Below, piece by piece: positions 54,652 through 64,000 of a stretch of DNA of 64,000 nucleotides. Position 1 is the first letter of the stretch, and each line of letters starts with the position of its first letter. Below the pieces are notes generated by a model, which was not told the DNA's origin, made no database searches, and worked only from the letters and a program-made list of their open reading frames with translations. Origin of the DNA: Pseudomonadaceae bacterium (GTDB lineage: Bacteria; Pseudomonadota; Gammaproteobacteria; Pseudomonadales; Azotimanducaceae); NCBI GenBank assembly GCA_024743435.1, contig JANSWO010000012.1:1-64000 (forward strand), read 5' to 3'. The position numbers were made by a program, and so were the translations under genes.

Positions 54652-55707
54652 CTAATCAACCGCCTGTAAGCAGGCGGCAAGCAGTGAGCTGGCCCACTGT
54701 CGGTCTGCGTTCAGGGACGGCAGGAGCGTCAGCGTCTCACCGCCGGCATTGAGAAATGTCTCTTTGCCAGCCATGGCGATTTCTTCCAGGGTCTCCAGGT
54801 TGTCTGCAACGAAGGCAGGGCAGGCAACCGCGAGGTGTTTTACGCCGCCCCTGGCCAGCTCAACCAGCGTCGCGTCGGTGTACGGCTCCAACCATTTGGC
54901 CCGGCCGAGCCTGGATTGAAAGCTCTGACTGTATTGATCCGCGGATAAACCCATGGCGGCCGCAATTTTCTGGGTGCTGACTCGTACTTGATGGCGATAG
55001 CAGATGGCATGCGCAGGGTTTGCCACTTCACAGCAGTCATTGCTGCGCAGGCAGTGTTTGCCCGGATCTGCGATCTTCAGATGCGCCTCGGGAAGGCCGT
55101 GGTAGCTGAATAGCAGGTGGTCCCATCGTTCTGGCAGGTGCTTAGTCAGAATTGATGCGAAACGCTCGACAAACCACGCTTCGTTGTAGAACGGCGGCAA
55201 GACGGTCAAGGATGCGCCAACGGGAAGCGAGCGCCTGGCCGCAGCAATCGTCGTGGTAACGGTGGAATCCGCGTGCTGGGGATACAGCGGCGCCAGCACA
55301 ACCCGCCTCACACCCGCTTCCTTGAGCCGCGTCATCGCCGATTCGATCGACGGCTGGCCGTAGCGCATCGCCAGTTCCACCCGGACATCGGTCTCTGCAC
55401 GCATCGCATCGCGCAATCGCTGCCCGTAGTGCAGCAGAGGAGAGCCGGGTTCCCTGTTGCGCCATATCTTTCGATACGCCTTTGCGCTTTCCTCGGGCCG
55501 TGAGCGCAGAATCAGGCTAACCAGGAGACGGCGCAGTGGCCACGGCAGGCGAATGACGTAGCCGTCCATCAGAAACTCATTCAAGTAGGCGCTCACATCC
55601 TTCGCCGATGTGCTGGCCGGCGTACCCAGATTGACGATGACGATGCCGGTGTCGCTTAAGTCAGTGTCAGTCTGGATGAGCTGTGCAGTTTGGCTTTGGT
55701 CAGTCAT
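54652..55707 (-). CDS. hemH: Ferrochelatase
   Basis: Inserts ferrous iron in protoporphyrin IX, the last step of protoheme synthesis. It has 351 residues. The catalytic His is in FSYHGLPEAHL; VNLGTPAS at the N-terminus and YPQHADSTVTTT are family motifs. An internal cysteine cluster (C219, C225, C226, C236) lies just after the catalytic segment, similar in place to [2Fe-2S]-binding segments known in some bacterial ferrochelatases. Heme made here is needed by MsrQ and cytochromes. Confidence 0.93.
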   Translation of the reverse strand: MTDQSQTAQLIQTDTDLSDTGIVIVNLGTPASTSAKDVSAYLNEFLMDGYVIRLPWPLRRLLVSLILRSRPEESAKAYRKIWRNREPGSPLLHYGQRLRDAMRAETDVRVELAMRYGQPSIESAMTRLKEAGVRRVVLAPLYPQHADSTVTTTIAAARRSLPVGASLTVLPPFYNEAWFVERFASILTKHLPERWDHLLFSYHGLPEAHLKIADPGKHCLRSNDCCEVANPAHAICYRHQVRVSTQKIAAAMGLSADQYSQSFQSRLGRAKWLEPYTDATLVELARGGVKHLAVACPAFVADNLETLEEIAMAGKETFLNAGGETLTLLPSLNADRQWASSLLAACLQAVD

Positions 55708-55818
55708 CCCGTGGATGTTCCTGCTTGATTGATGTTGGCAACCCGCGCGTTGGCAAGTTGTCCGGGCTTTCTGATATCGCTAGTATCCGCGCTCTTTCGA
55801 GGCAGGCACACTATCGCC

Positions 55819-56448
55819 GTGAGTGAGTTCGAGACCGTCATTATCGACTACGACGCAGGTAATTTGCGAAGTGTTCAGCGCGCCTGTCACCAGGTTGGAA
55901 TCGATGCTCACATTACGGGTGATCCGCAGGAAGTCGCTCGCGCGCGACGCGTGATATTCCCGGGTGTGGGCGCAGCACCGAGCGCAATGGCATCCCTCAA
56001 GGCTAATGGTCTTGGTGAAACGCTGCGTGAAGTGATAGCAGCTGGTACGCCCACGCTTGGTATTTGCCTCGGCCTGCAGATCTCATTTCGCCACTCGGAG
56101 GAGGGTGACACGCCAACCCTTGGTTTGTTGGATGGTGAGGTTCGACGCTTCCGTTTTGACAACCCCGATCTGAAAGTACCGCACATGGGTTGGAATGATG
56201 TGGTGCCAAACCAGGCTCATCCGTTGCTTGCGGGCATCGAACCCGGTGATGCTTTCTACTTTGTGCACAGCTACTACCCGGCGCCGAGTCGAGCAGAGAA
56301 CGTCTATGCCAGGGCGGACTATGACGGTGAATTTGCCTGTGCGGTTGGTGCCGGCAATTACTTTGCTACCCAGTTTCACCCGGAAAAAAGCGGCAGGGTC
56401 GGATTGCGGCTCTTCGAGAACTTCAAGACGTGGGACGGATCATGCTGA
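55819..56448 (+). CDS. hisH: Imidazole glycerol phosphate synthase glutaminase subunit HisH
   Basis: Class I glutamine amidotransferase of 209 residues that supplies ammonia to HisF in histidine synthesis. The triad is Cys83 (GICLGLQ), His187 and Glu189 (FHPEKSG). The GTG at 55819 starts [15 protein letters not shown]; longer frames from 55729 add non-conserved residues. It overlaps hisF by seven bases. No other his gene is near. Confidence 0.93.
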   Translation: MSEFETVIIDYDAGNLRSVQRACHQVGIDAHITGDPQEVARARRVIFPGVGAAPSAMASLKANGLGETLREVIAAGTPTLGICLGLQISFRHSEEGDTPTLGLLDGEVRRFRFDNPDLKVPHMGWNDVVPNQAHPLLAGIEPGDAFYFVHSYYPAPSRAENVYARADYDGEFACAVGAGNYFATQFHPEKSGRVGLRLFENFKTWDGSC

Positions 56449-57212
56449 GCAAACGTGTCATTGCCTGTCTGGACGTTCGCGATGGGAAGCTGGCTAAAAG
56501 CGTCAAGTTTGTCGATACCAAAGATATTGGCGACCCTATTGAGAAGGCTGAAGCCTATTACCTCGATGGTCTGGATGAGCTGGTGTTCTATGACATCACA
56601 GCCTCAAGCGACAAGCGCAATATCATGCTGGATGTTGTTGAAACAGTAGCGGCCCAGGTGTTCATTCCGTTTTCTGTTGGTGGTGGTGTGCGCAGTGTCA
56701 GCGACGCCACCGATCTGCGCCTGGCTGGCGCTGACAAGATCAACGTCAACTCGGCCGCCGTACAGCGCCCAGATCTGATCGATGAGTGTGCCGCTTCCAT
56801 TGGCAATCAGAACGTTGTGTTGTCGATGGATGTACTGCGCAACGCAAGCCAGCCGAGTGGCTTCGAAATTGTGATCAACGGCGGCCGTAAAGCCATGGGG
56901 ATCGATGCGCTCGCGTGGGCACTGGAGGGTGAATCTCGCGGTGCGGGCGAGCTGGTGGTTAACTCGATCGATGCGGATGGTACGCGGGACGGGTACGACA
57001 TCGAGCTCACTCGGATGATCAGCGAGGCAGTGCGTATCCCGGTTATCGCCTCCGGTGGCGCGGGGGTGCCCGAGCATCTGGTGGACGTATTGACCAAAGG
57101 CAAGGCCGATGCAGCCCTGGTCGCCTCCATGGTGCATTACGGCGACTATACGGTCAGCGGCTTGAAGCAGTCGTTACATGATGCTGGTGTGCACGTGCGG
57201 ATGCACTGGTAG
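56442..57212 (+). CDS. hisF: Imidazole glycerol phosphate synthase cyclase subunit HisF
   Basis: Barrel enzyme of 256 residues that closes the imidazole ring. Catalytic Asp11 (CLDV) and Asp130 (LSMDV) are both at their standard positions. The sequence [20 protein letters not shown] and [20 protein letters not shown] differ from the usual proteobacterial form (CLDVKDGRVVKG), suggesting a divergent HisF lineage. It overlaps hisH by seven bases and is convergent with the oxidoreductase gene nine bases away. Confidence 0.93.
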   Translation: MLSKRVIACLDVRDGKLAKSVKFVDTKDIGDPIEKAEAYYLDGLDELVFYDITASSDKRNIMLDVVETVAAQVFIPFSVGGGVRSVSDATDLRLAGADKINVNSAAVQRPDLIDECAASIGNQNVVLSMDVLRNASQPSGFEIVINGGRKAMGIDALAWALEGESRGAGELVVNSIDADGTRDGYDIELTRMISEAVRIPVIASGGAGVPEHLVDVLTKGKADAALVASMVHYGDYTVSGLKQSLHDAGVHVRMHW

Positions 57213-57221
57213 CAAGCGCCG

Positions 57222-58190
57222 CTAGCGCACGTTCAGCACAACCTTGCCTACGGTTTGATTGCTCGCAACCAGCTCATACGCTGTTTCGACGTCGCTCATC
57301 GGGAACGCTTTCTCAATGATCGGCTTTATCTCGCCCGCTTCAATCTTCGGCCAGACGCGAGCGCGCAAGGCGTCCATAACGCGCGCTTTACCCGCAATTG
57401 GACGAGCGCGCAGGGTTGAGCCAATGATGCGCAGACGCTTCATCATCATTAACCCCAGGTTGACCTCAGTGACCGCTCCGCCCATAAGGCCGATGATGAC
57501 GAGCCGGCCATCCAGCGCAAGACCGGCCAGGTTGTCTGCAAGATAACCGGCGCCCACCGGATCCAGGATGACGTCCACGCCACGACCATCTGTCCATTTC
57601 GGGATGAGATCGGAGAAGCTCTCGCCGTGCCTGTCGGCACCGGCCAGCGCGCCCAGTTCCACGCACTGGGCAATCTTCTCGGCGCTACCGGCGGTGACGT
57701 AACAAGGATTGTGAAACGCCTTGCATAGCTGAATACCGGCGGTGCCTACGCCGCTGGCGCCCGCGTGTAGCAGCGCGCTCTCACCCGGCTGCAGGCCAGC
57801 CTCCATAAACAGGTTCAGGTAAGCGGTGGCGAACACTTCCGGAAGTGCAGCGGCTTGCTCGTAGTCGAGTCCAGCTGGAATGGGCAGCACCTGGCCCGCT
57901 GGAACTGCAACGCGTTCGGCGTAGCCACCGCCGGACAGCAACGCGCAGACCCGATCACCTACGGCGAAGGATGAGACTGCTGAGTCGACCTCGCTGACAA
58001 CACCCGCGCACTCGAGACCCAGAATCGGGCTTGCGCCGGGCGGCGGTGGATAGCCACCAGATCGCTGGACCAGATCCGCCCGGTTGATGGCGGTTGCATG
58101 AATGTCGATGACCACTTCCCCGGGTCCAGGAGATGGCTCTGGGTGATCCTGCCAAAGCAGTTGTTCGGACTCGATTGCAATGGCTTTCAT
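57222..58190 (-). CDS. NAD(P)H quinone oxidoreductase, PIG3 family
   Basis: Zinc-free medium-chain dehydrogenase/reductase of 322 residues. The N-terminal GroES-like domain (ATAINRADLVQRSGGYPPPP) and the nucleotide-binding motif (ALLHAGASGVGTAGIQL) fit the PIG3-type quinone reductases. No zinc ligand cluster is seen. It probably reduces quinones or unsaturated carbonyls. It is downstream of valS on the same strand with a 65-base gap. Confidence 0.87.
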   Translation of the reverse strand: MKAIAIESEQLLWQDHPEPSPGPGEVVIDIHATAINRADLVQRSGGYPPPPGASPILGLECAGVVSEVDSAVSSFAVGDRVCALLSGGGYAERVAVPAGQVLPIPAGLDYEQAAALPEVFATAYLNLFMEAGLQPGESALLHAGASGVGTAGIQLCKAFHNPCYVTAGSAEKIAQCVELGALAGADRHGESFSDLIPKWTDGRGVDVILDPVGAGYLADNLAGLALDGRLVIIGLMGGAVTEVNLGLMMMKRLRIIGSTLRARPIAGKARVMDALRARVWPKIEAGEIKPIIEKAFPMSDVETAYELVASNQTVGKVVLNVR

Positions 58191-58255
58191 GGCGGCGGTT
58201 TCCGTTGTGAATCTGCGGTCGGTCTGGCGCTGTCTCGCCAGAGTTTCATTGGGCG

Positions 58256-61027
58256 TCAGGCCGCGGACAACTCGGCGTGTTGAGTGCGCAGAGTCGCCAG
58301 CTTGTCACGATATTCTTCAGCGCGAGCACGCTCCTTGGCTACAACCTCCGCCGGCGCCTTGGCGACGAATTTCTCGTTGTTGAGTTTGCCCTCGACCTTA
58401 TTGACCTCAATCTCGAGTTTGCCGATTTCCTTGGCAAGGCGGGCGAGCTCCGCATCGACGTCGATGGCGCCCGCGAGCGGCACCATGACCGACAGACCGC
58501 TCACCACTTGTAGCGCATGTGCGGGAACGTCGTCACCCTCGTTGACCCAGGTGATGCTGTCTATCTTTGCCAGTCGTTTCAGAAGGGATTCGGTTGCGTT
58601 GATCTGTCTGGGCAGCTCTGGCGCTCCTCCCCTTAGAAGCAGATCCAGTGTCTTGCCGGGCTTGATGTTGCTTTCACCACGGATGGTTCGAATCGCTTCA
58701 ATGATGGCCTTTAGTGATTCAACAGCGTCGTCGCTGGCTGAGTCGGTGATGAGGTCGCTGGCCAGCGGGAAACTCTGGTGCGAGATGCTCCGGCCCGCAA
58801 TGCCCAGGCGTGGCGCTACTTCGCGCCAGAGCGACTCGGTGATGAACGGAATGATGGGGTGCGCTGTGCGCAGCGCTATTTCCAGAACTTCCAAAAGCGT
58901 GGCGCGAACCGAGTTTTTGCGCGCCTCGGAGACGGATTCGTCCCAGAGAATCGGCTTGGCGAACTCGACATACCAATCGCAGTACTCGTGCCAGATGAAT
59001 TCGTAGACCGCGCTGGCGTAGAGATCAAACCGGTAGGTGCGGGCAGCTAGATCCACGGCGTCGAGCATGTGGGCTGCGCGAGTTCGGATCCAACCTTCGG
59101 TTGGGCCGTCCTCTCGCTGGGTGCCTATGGGCTCATCTCCGATACTACCGAAAACGAACCGGGTAGCGTTCCAAAGCTTGTTGCAGAAGAACTGATATCC
59201 CTCCACTCGGCTTGCCTCCAGTCGTACGTCGCGACCGGTTGTTGCGAGCGCACACAACGTGAAGCGCAGCGCGTCGGTTCCGTAACTTGGAATACCATCA
59301 GGGAACTCTTTGCGAGTGGCCTTCTCGATCCGTTTGGCCATCTTCGGTTGGGTGAGGTTAGCGGTTCGCTTCTCGATGAGCTCATTCAAGCTGACCCCGT
59401 CGATCATATCGAGCGGATCCAATCCATTGCCCTTGGTCTTCGACATCTTGTTGCCGTCGGCATCTCGAATCAGCCCCGTTATGTAGATTTTCCGGAACGG
59501 GATTTCGCCCATGAACTTCAGGCTCATCATGATCATCCGGGCGACCCAGAAAAAGATGATGTCGTGGCCGGTGACGAGTACTTCCGTGGGGTGAAAGCGC
59601 GCAACCTTAGCCATGTCATCAGGCCAGCCGAGGCTTGCGAAACTCCACAGAGACGAAGAAAACCAGGTCTCCAGTACGTCATCGTCCTGGCTCAGCTCAA
59701 CCTCGTTGGACAGGCCATATTTCTCCCGGACCGCGTCCATGCTGGCACCAACGTAAATGCCGCCGTCGCTGCCGTAGTAGGCTGGTATTCGATGTCCCCA
59801 CCATTGCTGGCGAGATATGCACCAATCCTGAATGTTCCGCATCCAGGCGAAGTACGTGTTTTCGTACTGCTTGGGTACAAACTCAATATCGCCGTCTTCC
59901 ACGGCCTTGATCGCCGGGTCCGCCAATGGCTGAATCTTCACGAACCACTGATCGGTGAGTAGTGGCTCGATGATTGCGCCACTGCGATCGCCGCGCGGCA
60001 CTTTCAGCGCATGGTCTTTGATGCTGTCGAGCAATCCGAGCTCATCCAGATCCGCTACCACGCGTTTACGGGCCTCCACGCGGTCCAGACCTTGATATGC
60101 CGGGGGCGCTTCATCATTGATGGAAGCATCCGGATTCATGATGTTGATCATCGGCAGGTCGTGGCGTTGACCCATCGCGTTGTCATTGAAGTCATGTGCT
60201 GGCGTTATCTTGACGCAGCCTGTGCCGAATTCCGGATCAACGTAGTCATCAGCGATGATCGGGATGACGCGGTCAACGAGCGGTAGCCGCACTGACTGTC
60301 CGATGAGGTGTTGATAGCGTTCGTCCTCCGGGTGCACGGCCACGGCGGTATCGCCGAGCATCGTTTCCGGCCGGGTCGTTGCAACGACGAGGTAGTCATT
60401 GCCAGCTAAGTCTTTGGCGTCGATCAGTGGATAGCGGAAGTGCCACAGATGGCCGGATTCGTCATGGTTCTCTACTTCCAGATCGCTTATCGCGGTGCCC
60501 AGAACCGGGTCCCAGTTAACCAGACGCTGACCGCGGTAGATCAGTCCTTCATCGAACAGCTGCTCAAAAACGGTGGCGACGGCCTTTGAGTAGCCTTCGT
60601 CCATGGTGAAGCGCTCTTCATTCCAGTCCACCGACGAGCCCAACCGCCGCATCTGCTGACAGATCGTGCCGCCGGATTGCTCTCGCCATTGCCAGACCCG
60701 TTCAATGAAATTATCGCGACCAACCTCATGGCGATTGGTGCCTTCGCTCGCGAGCGCTCGCTCCACAAGCATCTGCGTTGCGATGCCGGCGTGATCCGTA
60801 CCCACCTGCCAGTGCGCTTGTTTGCCGGACATGCGCGCATGCCGGGTGAGGGCGTCCATCAGCGTGTGTTGGAACGCATGCCCCATATGCAATGTGCCGG
60901 TGACATTGGGTGGCGGGATGACGATAGAGAACGCTTCGCCGTTGCCGGTGGCAACAAAATCGCCTGCGCTTTCCCACTCCTGGTAAGTGCCTTCCTCGAC
61001 CGTCTTCGGGTCGTAATTGCTCTGCAT
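58256..61027 (-). CDS. valS: Valyl-tRNA synthetase
   Basis: Class I synthetase of 923 residues that charges tRNA-Val and edits threonine. The HIGH motif appears as HMGH (47-50) in PPPNVTGTLHMGHA; the KMSKS loop is NKMSKTKGNGLDP. The editing domain lies between them. The C-terminus ends with the typical coiled coil (KEIGKLEIEVNKVEGKLNNE). The ATG at 61027 gives MQSNYDPKTVEEG; an upstream in-frame ATG at 61078 adds a basic non-conserved segment. Confidence 0.97.
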   Translation of the reverse strand: MQSNYDPKTVEEGTYQEWESAGDFVATGNGEAFSIVIPPPNVTGTLHMGHAFQHTLMDALTRHARMSGKQAHWQVGTDHAGIATQMLVERALASEGTNRHEVGRDNFIERVWQWREQSGGTICQQMRRLGSSVDWNEERFTMDEGYSKAVATVFEQLFDEGLIYRGQRLVNWDPVLGTAISDLEVENHDESGHLWHFRYPLIDAKDLAGNDYLVVATTRPETMLGDTAVAVHPEDERYQHLIGQSVRLPLVDRVIPIIADDYVDPEFGTGCVKITPAHDFNDNAMGQRHDLPMINIMNPDASINDEAPPAYQGLDRVEARKRVVADLDELGLLDSIKDHALKVPRGDRSGAIIEPLLTDQWFVKIQPLADPAIKAVEDGDIEFVPKQYENTYFAWMRNIQDWCISRQQWWGHRIPAYYGSDGGIYVGASMDAVREKYGLSNEVELSQDDDVLETWFSSSLWSFASLGWPDDMAKVARFHPTEVLVTGHDIIFFWVARMIMMSLKFMGEIPFRKIYITGLIRDADGNKMSKTKGNGLDPLDMIDGVSLNELIEKRTANLTQPKMAKRIEKATRKEFPDGIPSYGTDALRFTLCALATTGRDVRLEASRVEGYQFFCNKLWNATRFVFGSIGDEPIGTQREDGPTEGWIRTRAAHMLDAVDLAARTYRFDLYASAVYEFIWHEYCDWYVEFAKPILWDESVSEARKNSVRATLLEVLEIALRTAHPIIPFITESLWREVAPRLGIAGRSISHQSFPLASDLITDSASDDAVESLKAIIEAIRTIRGESNIKPGKTLDLLLRGGAPELPRQINATESLLKRLAKIDSITWVNEGDDVPAHALQVVSGLSVMVPLAGAIDVDAELARLAKEIGKLEIEVNKVEGKLNNEKFVAKAPAEVVAKERARAEEYRDKLATLRTQHAELSAA

Positions 61028-61173
61028 GCTGATGGGTCTCGGTGTTGTTCTGGTCGGGCGGCGAGTTCTGGTGCGCACCGCCTTTCCTGGTGTTTGCCTA
61101 GTGTTTGGTTGTTGTTCCCAGTCTCTTCTCAGGTTTGCTCGACTGGGCTAGCTCGCCTGGCGAGCTTGGATCG

Positions 61174-61827
61174 TTATCGTTCTTCGCCGCGCGCGGCATC
61201 ATCGTCTGTTGTGGCGTCTAGCTTCGCCCGGACCTGACTGCTCAGTTCGACTGACAGCGCGTTGACCAGCTCGCCCCGTAGCTCATCGATATGACGGGTA
61301 AGCGTGCGTCCAATCCAGTCGTGTACGGTTGCATCAATACGAACCTGCAGAGCATCGGTGAGCTCATCGGTGTACTCGGGCTGCCAGTCCTCGCGATTGT
61401 TTTCGATGTCCTGACGAGCCCCCGCCAGCAGATTTTCCGCACGTGTGCGCCAATCGTCATCCAGCAGAGCACTCATGACCTCGTCGCTCAGCCCGCCCGA
61501 TGGGGTGCTTGTGCCTTGCTCAGTGCTCATTTCGGGGGCGAGCGATCGCTGACTGTCGCTGTCCAGCTCCGCTTCACTCAGCGTGAGCGCGCCATCAATG
61601 ACATCATCGAGAACAGGTACATCATCATCCGCGCCGGGCTCATCGCTTGACTCGCCAGCATCCGCAGAGTCGCCCTGGGTTCCGCCCGCTTCTGCGTGCG
61701 CCTGCTCGTCGCTACCCGCGGCCGCCGCATTAGACGCGCTGTCGCTCTCATCTAACAGCGAGCGGATCGATTCCAGATCGCCGAGCAGAGCATTTGCGTC
61801 GTCGTCTTGTTCCGAACCCCCAGTCAT
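61174..61827 (-). CDS. Acidic protein of unknown function between holC and valS
   Basis: 217 residues. The first 100 are Asp/Glu/Ser/Ala-rich and probably disordered, but begin with a short helix-like motif ANALLGDLESIRSLLDE. The C-terminal half is predicted helical (VMSALLDDDWRTRAENLLAG onward). A gene in this place between holC and valS is also found in Pseudomonas (PA3833 by order), so it is a real conserved gene with unknown role. ATG at 61827 lies 4 bases after the holC stop; a start at 61857 would overlap holC. A hairpin (61150-61166) follows it. Confidence 0.7.
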   Translation of the reverse strand: MTGGSEQDDDANALLGDLESIRSLLDESDSASNAAAAGSDEQAHAEAGGTQGDSADAGESSDEPGADDDVPVLDDVIDGALTLSEAELDSDSQRSLAPEMSTEQGTSTPSGGLSDEVMSALLDDDWRTRAENLLAGARQDIENNREDWQPEYTDELTDALQVRIDATVHDWIGRTLTRHIDELRGELVNALSVELSSQVRAKLDATTDDDAARGEER

Positions 61828-61831
61828 TCGA

Positions 61832-62254
61832 TTAGTCCGTCCACTCGGTGAGCTCATGATGTTTCAAAGGATAGCCACGATGGCGATAAAACTTGTATCG
61901 CTCTCGACCGATCGTTTTCTGTTCGCCAACGATGATCTCCGCGAGCCGATCGAAGCGCCCGAAGAATGCGGGAATATCGTCGGCTAGATTGATGAGCACA
62001 TCGTGCTCCGAACTCGCCGGCTCCTGCCAATCGATGCTAACGCCGCTTTTGACATCGCGTATGCCATGCGGGAGAAACGCCGCAGCGGGGTAAGCCCACA
62101 TCAATTCATCCATCTCGTTCGCCGCGGCTTCGCTCGCCATGTGCACGTGTACCTGGTTGCCCTTGAGCCGAGCCTTGGCCGCTAGTCGGCAAGCAAAGCG
62201 CTGTGCCGCCGTTCGCTCGACGTCAGGAAGTATGTAGAAATCGATATGAGTCAT
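61832..62254 (-). CDS. holC: DNA polymerase III chi subunit
   Basis: 140-residue clamp-loader accessory subunit that binds single-strand binding protein and psi. The sequence starts MTHIDFYILPDVERTAAQRFACRLA, as usual, and has PHGI and DVLINLADDIP motifs of the family. It lies between pepA and valS, the conserved arrangement. Its partner psi is encoded at 38711-39475. Confidence 0.93.
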   Translation of the reverse strand: MTHIDFYILPDVERTAAQRFACRLAAKARLKGNQVHVHMASEAAANEMDELMWAYPAAAFLPHGIRDVKSGVSIDWQEPASSEHDVLINLADDIPAFFGRFDRLAEIIVGEQKTIGRERYKFYRHRGYPLKHHELTEWTD

Positions 62255-62293
62255 CGTTCCCGTGCCGCGTGTTGAGCGTTTCCTGCAGCGAAC

Positions 62294-63748
62294 CTACTTG
62301 GCGTGGGAGGCAACCCATGCTGTAAGCAACGCCACCGGACGACCGGTGGCACCTTTGCGCACTCCGGAGTTCCAGGCGGTTCCTGCGATGTCCAGGTGAG
62401 CCCAGGCCATGTCTTTCGCAAACCGCGAGAGGAAACAGGCAGCGGTAATGGTGCCGGCCTCACGACCGCCGATGTTTGCCATATCGGCAAAGTTGCTCTT
62501 CAGTTGGGGCTGGTACTCATCCCAGATTGGGAGGCGCCAGGCGCGATCGCCGGTTTGCTCGCCGCATTCGAGTAGTTCATCGGCGAGGTCGTCGTTGTTG
62601 GCAAGAAGACCCGTGGCGTGAGAGCCCAGCGCGACGACGCAGGCGCCAGTCAGAGTGGCCACATCGACTACAGCCTTCGGCTTGTAGCGTTGAACGTAGG
62701 TGAGGGCATCACACAGAACCAGTCGGCCTTCAGCGTCAGTGTTGAGAATCTCTACCGTTTGGCCGGACATGGTTTTGACAACGTCACCCGGCCGACTCGC
62801 TCCGCCACTGGGCATGTTTTCAGCAGCAGCCACAATCGTGATCAGATTGACCGGCATCTTGGCGTCGATGACGGCACGAGTCGCGCCCAGCACGCCCGCT
62901 GCGCCACACATGTCGAACTTCATTTCATCCATAGCCGCGCCTGGCTTCAAGGAGATGCCACCGGTATCGAAAGTGATGCCTTTACCAACCAGCGCAACCG
63001 GCGCATCTCCGCGCTTACCGCCTTTGTACTCGATGATGATCATCTTCCCGGGCGTGTCAGAACCCTGGGATACGGACATGAACGCGCCCATTCCCAGCTC
63101 GAGCATCTGCTTTTCGCTGAGTACTTTCAGCGTTGTCTTCTCGGCGCGTGCAATTTTGCGTGCTTCGCTGGCGAGGTAGGTGGGGTTACAGATGTTCGGT
63201 GGCTCGTTACCAAGATCGCGGGCCAGGTCCATGCCTGCCGACAGCGCCTCGCCGTATCGGGCCGCAGCTCGGCTGGCTTTGGCGCTACGCTCATCGCACA
63301 GCAGCGTTATGCGATTCGGGCGTTTCGCGCTTTTGTCTTTTGCGTTGCCGGCTTGATGTTCGTCGTACCAGTACAGCTCACTGGCTAGTGCCGTTACCGC
63401 CATCTGTGCTTTTTCTGCGACCGAAAGGCCTTTCACAACCGTCTGCGACAAGCCCCAGGCTACAGAGGTACCGCCGGCGCTTTTAACCGCTTTTGCAGCT
63501 TCATTTGCCGCCTTGCGAAAATCAGCGGCGCCGCGGTCTTTACCGCCAACGGCCACACAGATGAGTTTCTTCGCTTTGGCGTTGCTGGGTAGAGCGACAG
63601 TGGTGGTGGTGCCGGCCGCGTCGGAGGCGTTCGCCAAAGCGCCGTCGAGCTTGTAGGGTTTCAGAAGCTTCACGGCGGTGCTTGCGTCCACCACCAGCAG
63701 GTCTGATGAGGCGTCTTTGGCGGCGATGTTTCGGGTGCTGATTTTCAT
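62294..63748 (-). CDS. pepA: Leucyl aminopeptidase (cytosol aminopeptidase)
   Basis: M17 metallopeptidase of 484 residues. Metal and catalytic residues are present: Lys256 and Asp261 in [10 protein letters not shown], Asp279, and Asp338/Glu340 in NTDAEGRL (336-343). It removes N-terminal residues from peptides; the E. coli enzyme also binds DNA as an architectural factor. It starts the minus-strand run pepA-holC-acidic protein-valS. Family length and start (MKISTRN) fit. Confidence 0.96.
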   Translation of the reverse strand: MKISTRNIAAKDASSDLLVVDASTAVKLLKPYKLDGALANASDAAGTTTTVALPSNAKAKKLICVAVGGKDRGAADFRKAANEAAKAVKSAGGTSVAWGLSQTVVKGLSVAEKAQMAVTALASELYWYDEHQAGNAKDKSAKRPNRITLLCDERSAKASRAAARYGEALSAGMDLARDLGNEPPNICNPTYLASEARKIARAEKTTLKVLSEKQMLELGMGAFMSVSQGSDTPGKMIIIEYKGGKRGDAPVALVGKGITFDTGGISLKPGAAMDEMKFDMCGAAGVLGATRAVIDAKMPVNLITIVAAAENMPSGGASRPGDVVKTMSGQTVEILNTDAEGRLVLCDALTYVQRYKPKAVVDVATLTGACVVALGSHATGLLANNDDLADELLECGEQTGDRAWRLPIWDEYQPQLKSNFADMANIGGREAGTITAACFLSRFAKDMAWAHLDIAGTAWNSGVRKGATGRPVALLTAWVASHAK

Positions 63749-64000
63749 GCTTTGGCTCGCGTTGCTGACGGGCTTTGGTTAGGGTGCGATCCGGTGCGCT
63801 GTAGCACCTGAACACTGTTTCGACAGACTCCAGTCGAGAGCCTGCTCCGTCGGCTCGGACGGTGGGCTGGCTTACGAAGCAGCACGATTTTCCAGTGGCA
63901 ATGTCGAATGGACAATCGAGCCGCGCGAGTCGCGCTGAAACGGGTGTGGGTTATCGCTGCTTTACGGCGCGAAAGTTTACTGGATTTAGGCCGCTCATGC
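63749..64000. other. Region upstream of pepA, running off the window
   Basis: 252 bases with no supported gene inside the window. It should contain the pepA promoter. In related bacteria lptF lies divergently next to pepA; its start is not visible here, so nothing is claimed. Confidence 0.4.

Noticed and set aside
63900-64000. Start of lptF divergent from pepA
   Set aside because: Expected from gene order in relatives, but no convincing start or coding sequence is visible before the window ends.

Overview
This window is a chromosomal segment from a gammaproteobacterium. The strongest clue is gene order. The run ispB / rplU-rpmA-obgE-proB / rpsT / murJ-ribF-lspA-fkpB / minor pilin cluster-pilY1-pilY2 / fimT / pilR-pilS / bamD / rluD-pgeF matches, from memory, the order in Pseudomonas aeruginosa. 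The pairs holC-(small acidic gene)-valS next to pepA, holD-rimI, ilvIHC-pssA and a FabY-type ketosynthase also fit this group. The third codon positions are GC-rich. The species cannot be named from sequence alone; an environmental, possibly marine, Pseudomonadales-like lineage is an inference.

Layout. 1-475: tRNA-Pro(CGG) on the minus strand, flanked by partial copies of its own ends, hairpins and a 7-bp tandem repeat. 476-4939: a minus-strand operon with 4-bp overlaps (ispB, secreted TAP-like peptidase, NatA-type ATPase, NatB-type permease). 5348-8546: rplU, rpmA, obgE, proB. 8631-12763: rpsT divergent from murJ, ribF, lspA, fkpB, with a tandem hairpin array between rpsT and murJ. 13046-23123: type IV pilus minor pilins and a very large PilY1. 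23124-23672: gene-free cluster of palindromic repeats. 23673-28665: fimT-like pseudopilin, pilR, pilS and bamD on the minus strand. 28807-30602: rluD and pgeF. 30691-37550: a DUF4124 protein, branched-chain amino acid genes ilvIHC, pssA and the msrPQ repair system. 37528-41736: DAHP synthase, holD, rimI and prfC. 41920-46385: an orphan receiver protein, FabY, a thiolase and moaB. 46641-51524: a single-chain multidomain biotin-dependent carboxylase. 51525-51935: a second palindromic repeat cluster. 51936-57212: TauE/SafE exporter with divergent LysR regulator, a glutathione S-transferase, ferrochelatase and hisHF. 57222-63748: quinone oxidoreductase, valS, an acidic protein, holC and pepA.

How the genes work together. 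Translation (tRNA-Pro, L21, L27, S20, ObgE, RF3, ValRS, RluD, RimI), envelope assembly (MurJ, LspA, BamD, IspB, PssA) and type IV pili (six pilin-like proteins, PilY1/PilY2, PilSR) dominate. Both members of the DNA polymerase III chi-psi pair are present, 22 kb apart. FabY, the thiolase and the fused carboxylase form a loose acyl-CoA and fatty-acid block.

Most notable: (1) the 1627-residue carboxylase with order CT-alpha, helical linker, CT-beta, biotin carboxylase, BCCP; (2) a composite dispersed repeat of three palindromic modules, with compensatory changes in its variable stems; (3) five tandem 24-bp hairpin repeats abutting the rpsT promoter; (4) PilY1 enlarged by N-terminal cadherin-like repeats; (5) clean absence of ileS between ribF and lspA and of ispH after fkpB. 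No prophage, insertion sequence, CRISPR array or defence system was found.
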